This document shows positions 60,449 to 64,000 of a stretch of DNA of 64,000 nucleotides, one piece after another. The stretch is from Treponema sp. (GTDB lineage Bacteria; Spirochaetota; Spirochaetia; Treponematales; Treponemataceae): contig JAGCNW010000030.1 of NCBI GenBank assembly GCA_017645785.1, positions 91,045 through 155,044 on the forward strand, in the 5' to 3' direction. The notes beneath the pieces are model-generated. The model ran no database searches, was not told the DNA's origin, and was given only the letters and a program-made list of their open reading frames with translations. The position numbers were made by a program, and so were the translations under genes. The stretch's first letter is position 1. The number at the start of each line of letters is the position of its first letter.

Positions 60449-61676
60449 GGTTGGCTTCTCCAATCTTTTTAACGGCCGCGACAACTTGTTTTGCCATAGC
60501 TTCTGTCATGTCCGGCCAAAGGGGCAGGCTGATCGTTCTTTTGTATTGCCTTTCCGCGTTTGGAAAATTCTTTGCCCTGAACGTTGGGTCAAGGCCTTGC
60601 CAATACTTAAAGTGGAATAGGGGAATAAAGTGGACGGAGATTCCGATTCCTTCTTTTTGCAAGGCCAAGGCAAATTCGTCCCGGTTTATTTTTAGAGCCT
60701 TTAGGTTTAGGCGCGCAAGGTACAAGTGCCAAGCGTTTCCGTCTCCGTCGGGCGGAAGCTGGACAAAATCCAGCTTTGAAAATTCTTTGTTGTAGATTTG
60801 AACGATTTTTTTCCGCCTTTCAAAAAAATCGTCCGCCCTTGCAAGCTGGACGCGGCCAATGACGGCCAACAAGTCCGGCAAATTGAATTTCCAGCCGGCG
60901 TCAACGATGTCGTATTCCCAGCTGGCTCGCGGGCTTGTGTAGCGGTCCCAAGTTGTTCTGTCCATTCCGTGCATTCTCATCACGGTCATGCGCTTGGCCA
61001 AAGCTTGGTCGCGGACGCAAACCATTCCGCCTTCCGCGGTGGTCATGGTCTTTGTGACGTAAAACGAAAAAACGCCCGCGTCGCAAATCGTTCCTGCATA
61101 TCCTAACTTGGTCAACGACGGAAAAGCGTGCGCCGCGTCTTCGATTACCTTTACCTTGTATTTATGCGCCAATTGAACCAAGCGCTCCATGTCGCAAACG
61201 TTTCCGGCGATGTGGACTGGAACGACGGCGACAATCTTTTTCTTCTTGTCGGCGGCCAAAAGGGATTCGACTTTGTCAACATCAATCGAGTAGGAGTCCT
61301 TTTCTATGTCGGCGAACAAAACTTCGGCGCCCAAATGCTTTGCGCACGCGGCGGTTGAGACAAAAGTGTAGGGCGTTGTTATTACGGCCGTTCCTTCCTT
61401 GACTCCGCACGCTTCCATCGCGAGAACCATTCCGCTTGTGGCGCTGTTCACCGCAAGGTTGATGACGTCCTTTGAGCTAAGGCCCGCCGCTTTTCTTTGG
61501 GCGATGACGGAGTCGTCCACCTTGTTCATGTAATACGAAAATTCTTTTTCAAAGGCCAGCGCGTGCTTTCCGGTTGTAAGCCAGCCGGAGCGCAAAACGT
61601 CCAATACGCCAATCTCTTCTTCCTTTGAGATTGATGGCTTGGAAAAAGGAACTTTCAGTGAATCGCAATCCGCCAT
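60441..61676 (-). CDS. DegT/DnrJ/EryC1/StrS sugar aminotransferase
   Basis: This 411-residue PLP enzyme aminates a nucleotide-linked 4-keto sugar. It has VNSATSGMVLAMEACGV, TTPYTFVSTA, VIEDAAHAFPS and the PLP lysine in FSFYVTKTMTTAEGGMV. It follows the UDP-sugar 4,6-dehydratase gene by one base, so the pair probably makes a UDP-4-amino-4,6-dideoxy sugar like PglF/PglE or PseB/PseC. The xanthine-dehydrogenase-like genes follow in the same direction. Confidence 0.92.
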   Translation of the reverse strand: MADCDSLKVPFSKPSISKEEEIGVLDVLRSGWLTTGKHALAFEKEFSYYMNKVDDSVIAQRKAAGLSSKDVINLAVNSATSGMVLAMEACGVKEGTAVITTPYTFVSTAACAKHLGAEVLFADIEKDSYSIDVDKVESLLAADKKKKIVAVVPVHIAGNVCDMERLVQLAHKYKVKVIEDAAHAFPSLTKLGYAGTICDAGVFSFYVTKTMTTAEGGMVCVRDQALAKRMTVMRMHGMDRTTWDRYTSPRASWEYDIVDAGWKFNLPDLLAVIGRVQLARADDFFERRKKIVQIYNKEFSKLDFVQLPPDGDGNAWHLYLARLNLKALKINRDEFALALQKEGIGISVHFIPLFHFKYWQGLDPTFRAKNFPNAERQYKRTISLPLWPDMTEAMAKQVVAAVKKIGEANHA

Positions 61677-61677
61677 T

Positions 61678-63174
61678 TTATTCTCCTTTTTCGCCTTTTG
61701 CGTAGAACTCTTTCAATGAAGGAAGCGCCTCGCAAAGAATGTTTTTTAGTTCCTTTGCGTTTCGGTAAATCTTAAAGTCGGCGGCGTCTTGGCCTGCAAA
61801 GCAAATCGGCTTTAGCTTTTGCAAAAGTTCGTCCAGCGAAAAATTGTTTTTGGCCGAGTTGTCCATTCGCAAAACTTTTGGAAAGGCCGTAGGCTCCGGA
61901 TTTTCTTCCTTGAGCCAAAGGGGTTCTGTAAGCCGCTCGCCCTTGCGCGCGCCGGTATATTTTATTTCGATGTCTTTTCCAACTTCCAAGCCGCTGAACT
62001 TGATTATTTGCTCGGCCAAATCCTTTATCTTTATTGGTTCGCCCATGTCCAGCAAGTAGGATTCGCCGTTCACGCCGACGCCGCCTGTTTGCAAAACCAG
62101 GGAGCAGGCTTCGGGAATCGTCATAAAGTAGCGCTCCATGTTTGGATCCGTCACCGTGACTGGGCCGCCGTTTTTAATTTGTTCCATAAACAAGGGCAAG
62201 ATCGAGCCGCGCGAACCAAGAACGTTTCCAAAACGCACGAACATAAAGGCCTGCGATTTTGACGCTTTTTCGGCCGCCTGCAAAAGCAATTTTTCGCAAA
62301 GGTATTTTGACGCGCCGTAAACGCTTACGGGCTGCACGGCCTTGTCGGTGGAAATCAAGACAAAGCGCTTTACGTTAAATTCCAGCGCGGCGTCCAAGAG
62401 GTTCTTCGTTCCAAAAACATTGTTCTCTACGGCGGCCACGGGGTTTTCTTCCATCATCGGGACATGCTTGTAGGCGGCGCAGTGAAAGATTGCGTCGCAC
62501 TTTGTCTGCTTTATTATGTAGCGGGTGTACTCCTTGTCCTTCATGTCGCCTATGATAGGAACGATTGTCGCCTTTTCTCCAACGCCTTCTTGTTGCAAGA
62601 GGCGCAGTTCCCGGTCTATTTGATAGATGGAATTTTCTCCGTGGCCAAAAAGGTAAAGGCGCTCGGCTCCGCCGCTAAGCAATTGGCGGCTCAGTTCCGA
62701 ACCGATGGAACCGCCGGCTCCTGTAATCAAGACGCGCTTTCCGCGAAGGTAGGCCAGGCTTTCTTTTAAAGAAATCGTGACCGGCGTGCGGCCCAAAATG
62801 TCCAAGGGGTCAATTTCGCGCGCCTGCACCAAGTGGGCCGTTCCGTTGACAACCTGGCTGATGGCAGGAAGAATCTTGATTTTTACAAAGCCGCTCTTTT
62901 TTAGGATTTCGTAGATTTCTTTTATTCGCTCTACGCCGGCGGAAGGAATTGCCAAAATCGCTTCGTCTGTGGGAGCGGGATTGAGCGCGGGCGCGATGTT
63001 GTCGATGGGGCCCAATACTGGAACTCCGTCGATTTTGGCGCCGATGATGTTTTTGTCGTCGTCGATAAAGGCCGTGGTCTTGCCGAAGATCTTTTTGCGC
63101 TTGATGTCGTCGGCAATCATTTGGCCCGCAAAGCCCGCGCCTATAATGTATAGCTTAGTTTCACTACGATTCAA
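61678..63174 (-). CDS. UDP-N-acetylglucosamine 4,6-dehydratase-like protein (CapD/PglF family, soluble form)
   Basis: The product has about 499 residues. Residues 1-130 are a CoA-binding-like Rossmann domain (KLYIIGAGFAGQMIADDI); residues 150-499 are an SDR dehydratase with VLITGAGGSIGSELSRQL (NAD loop), FVLISTDKAVQPVSVYGASK and FVRFGNVLGSRGS. The usual four membrane helices of PglF/CapD are missing. I start at TTG 63174 behind GGTGGGG: the frame upstream to 63282 covers a TTGAAC-17-TACAAT promoter and overlaps the divergent gene. The SDR active site has Ser-Thr-Asp-Lys, as in inverting or retaining dehydratases. Confidence 0.9.
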   Translation of the reverse strand: MNRSETKLYIIGAGFAGQMIADDIKRKKIFGKTTAFIDDDKNIIGAKIDGVPVLGPIDNIAPALNPAPTDEAILAIPSAGVERIKEIYEILKKSGFVKIKILPAISQVVNGTAHLVQAREIDPLDILGRTPVTISLKESLAYLRGKRVLITGAGGSIGSELSRQLLSGGAERLYLFGHGENSIYQIDRELRLLQQEGVGEKATIVPIIGDMKDKEYTRYIIKQTKCDAIFHCAAYKHVPMMEENPVAAVENNVFGTKNLLDAALEFNVKRFVLISTDKAVQPVSVYGASKYLCEKLLLQAAEKASKSQAFMFVRFGNVLGSRGSILPLFMEQIKNGGPVTVTDPNMERYFMTIPEACSLVLQTGGVGVNGESYLLDMGEPIKIKDLAEQIIKFSGLEVGKDIEIKYTGARKGERLTEPLWLKEENPEPTAFPKVLRMDNSAKNNFSLDELLQKLKPICFAGQDAADFKIYRNAKELKNILCEALPSLKEFYAKGEKGE

Positions 63175-63193
63175 TTTTTCCCCACCGCCTTTA

Positions 63194-63222
63194 ATTGTAG
63201 CGCTGTTTTCGCTAATGTTCAA
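63194..63222 (-). promoter_or_regulatory. Promoter of the dehydratase-aminotransferase operon
   Basis: Minus strand TTGAAC (63222-63217), 17 bases, TACAAT (63199-63194), then a short leader with GGTGGGG before TTG 63174. Confidence 0.75.
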
Positions 63223-63260
63223 GTAAAAAAAACCGATAAAAGTAAAGAGGAGCGGAATAA

Positions 63261-63782
63261 ATGAAGAAATTGCTCTTGACATTTGTGTTTTCTGTAGCTA
63301 GCTTTTGCGCCTTTTCAAAGAGCTTTTCTTTGCAAGTGGTTCAAAAAAACACGCCTGGCGACCAAGTTTTTGACGCCTCTTTTGTGGTTGAACAAACGAT
63401 TCTCGACCACTTTTTTGACCGCGGAATGATTGTTTCAAACAATTCCGTTTTGATATCAAAGAACGACGCCGCCCAGGACAAGACCGACTTGCGCCGTTCG
63501 ATGATAGAGGCAAAAATAGGCTGCATGGACTTGTTCGTAAAGCTTAGCCTCAATTATTCTGTGCTTGACTCGGCGAATCCGACTGCGGTTTTGCTTAGCA
63601 ATATCAAGAGCGCGGATTTGGAAATCGTCTCTTTGGAGGAGAACAAGACGATTTGCAAGGGAAAATTCACTCCTCCAGCGTTGACAGATTTGAACAATAA
63701 CCGAAGCGGCGTGGAAGATTTCGCCGCGGACATAGCGAATAAAATTCAGGCAGAACTTGCCGAAAGGGGTGGCGCGATATGA
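63261..63782 (+). CDS. Secreted hypothetical protein
   Basis: A 173-residue protein with a signal peptide (MKKLLLTFVFSVASFCAFS) and a mixed alpha/beta body (SFVVEQTILDHFFDRGMIVSN, IKSADLEIVSLEENKTICKG). AGAGGAG precedes the ATG. The stop overlaps the next ATG (ATGA), so the two secreted proteins are made together. I do not recognise the family; the pattern of a protein that asks for a divergent or missing partner (ILDHFFDRGMIVSNNSVLIS) recalls envelope assembly proteins of treponemes, but that is only a resemblance. Confidence 0.7.
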   Translation: MKKLLLTFVFSVASFCAFSKSFSLQVVQKNTPGDQVFDASFVVEQTILDHFFDRGMIVSNNSVLISKNDAAQDKTDLRRSMIEAKIGCMDLFVKLSLNYSVLDSANPTAVLLSNIKSADLEIVSLEENKTICKGKFTPPALTDLNNNRSGVEDFAADIANKIQAELAERGGAI

Positions 63783-64000
63783 AAAAATTATTTTTGACTA
63801 TTGGATTGGTTTTTGCGGCGGGGATTTTGTTTACAGCCCAAAGTCCGTCTCTTGACGGCCGCGCGATGGTGGCGGATCCGGGAGTTTTCCCAAAGGGTCT
63901 TTTTGCCAAAACTGTAGGCTATTTGCCTGGCGACACGATCAGCGTTACAAATCCGTCCAACGCCGAGCGCGTTGACATTTTGGTAATCGGTTCTTTGGAC
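63779..64000 (+). CDS. Secreted protein, N-terminal part (runs off the right edge), possibly RlpA-like
   Basis: 74 codons are visible, starting at an ATG that overlaps the previous stop. A signal peptide (MKKLFLTIGLVFAAGILFTA) is followed by SLDGRAMVADPGVFPKGLFA and KTVGYLPGDTISVTNP, ending at DILVIGSLD. The string of a short turn, LPGD-x-x-x-VTNP and a following strand resembles the double-psi barrel of RlpA-type septal proteins, but the catalytic part is outside the window. Family tentative. Confidence 0.6.
   Translation, partial: MKKLFLTIGLVFAAGILFTAQSPSLDGRAMVADPGVFPKGLFAKTVGYLPGDTISVTNPSNAERVDILVIGSLD

Noticed and set aside
63175-63282. ATG start at 63282 for the 4,6-dehydratase
   Set aside because: The extra frame covers a good promoter and overlaps the divergent gene; the TTG at 63174 has a ribosome site and gives a normal Rossmann start.

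Overview
The window looks like a chromosomal segment of a Treponema-like spirochaete. Reasons: a fused cytidylyltransferase/2-aminoethylphosphonate transaminase of the kind known from Treponema denticola, several short-leader lipoproteins, an HtrA-type lipoprotein protease, a Maf/DUF115 protein as used in flagellin glycosylation, and citramalate-based isoleucine synthesis. Core genes are moderately GC-rich; four stretches (about 1-600, 11.5-13.8 kb, 44.3-45.6 kb, 48.7-51.4 kb) are clearly AT-richer and carry accessory genes. The assignment is by gene content only.

Layout. 1-0.6 kb: end of a glycosyltransferase gene and a tRNA 3' remnant, a likely island edge. 0.65-8.1 kb (+): rplY, tilS, two secreted proteins, lepA. 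8.1-11.4 kb (-): DUF115/Maf protein and a parvulin-type isomerase. 11.5-13.9 kb: an AT-rich island bounded by a perfect 24-bp direct repeat, with a poly-C (phase-variable) acyltransferase and a broken second one. 13.9-28.0 kb (-): leuB, cimA and the most striking locus, a 2-aminoethylphosphonate (AEP) operon (pepM, ppd, pntC-aepZ fusion, TagB/TagF-like transferase) bracketed by two ~900-residue proteins that join a YidC-like membrane domain to an alkaline-phosphatase-superfamily (EptA/LtaS-like) domain. 28.1-36.9 kb: rmlA, rmlC, four glycosyltransferase/sugar genes and a complete GDP-D-glycero-alpha-D-manno-heptose set (hddA, gmhA, a fused hddC-gmhB) with manC. 37.0-42.2 kb (+): deoD, rpmF, acpP, rnc, hisS, tRNA-Gly, a diguanylate cyclase. 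42.2-51.4 kb: accessory genes including a lipase-like lipoprotein, a condensation-domain protein, an ECF S component, a frameshifted solute-binding protein, an aldo/keto reductase and a one-chain restriction-modification enzyme. 51.5-57.0 kb: neuB-like synthase, yebC, ruvCAB, queA. 57.1-60.4 kb (-): three subunits of a degenerate xanthine-dehydrogenase-like complex. 60.4-64 kb: DegT aminotransferase, UDP-sugar 4,6-dehydratase, then two secreted proteins.

How the genes work together. Much of the window builds and decorates the cell surface: phosphonate (AEP), dTDP-sugar, GDP-heptose, GDP-mannose and probably nonulosonate precursors, plus membrane transferases and a switchable acyltransferase. 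The proposed new system is a phosphonate-decoration pathway: PEP -> phosphonopyruvate -> phosphonoacetaldehyde -> AEP -> CMP-AEP in the cytosol, a TagB-like enzyme that could use CMP-AEP, and paired YidC/EptA-like membrane proteins that could move or transfer the group outside. At several genes a good -10 element lies only 6-8 bases before the start codon, suggesting that leaderless mRNAs are common in this organism.
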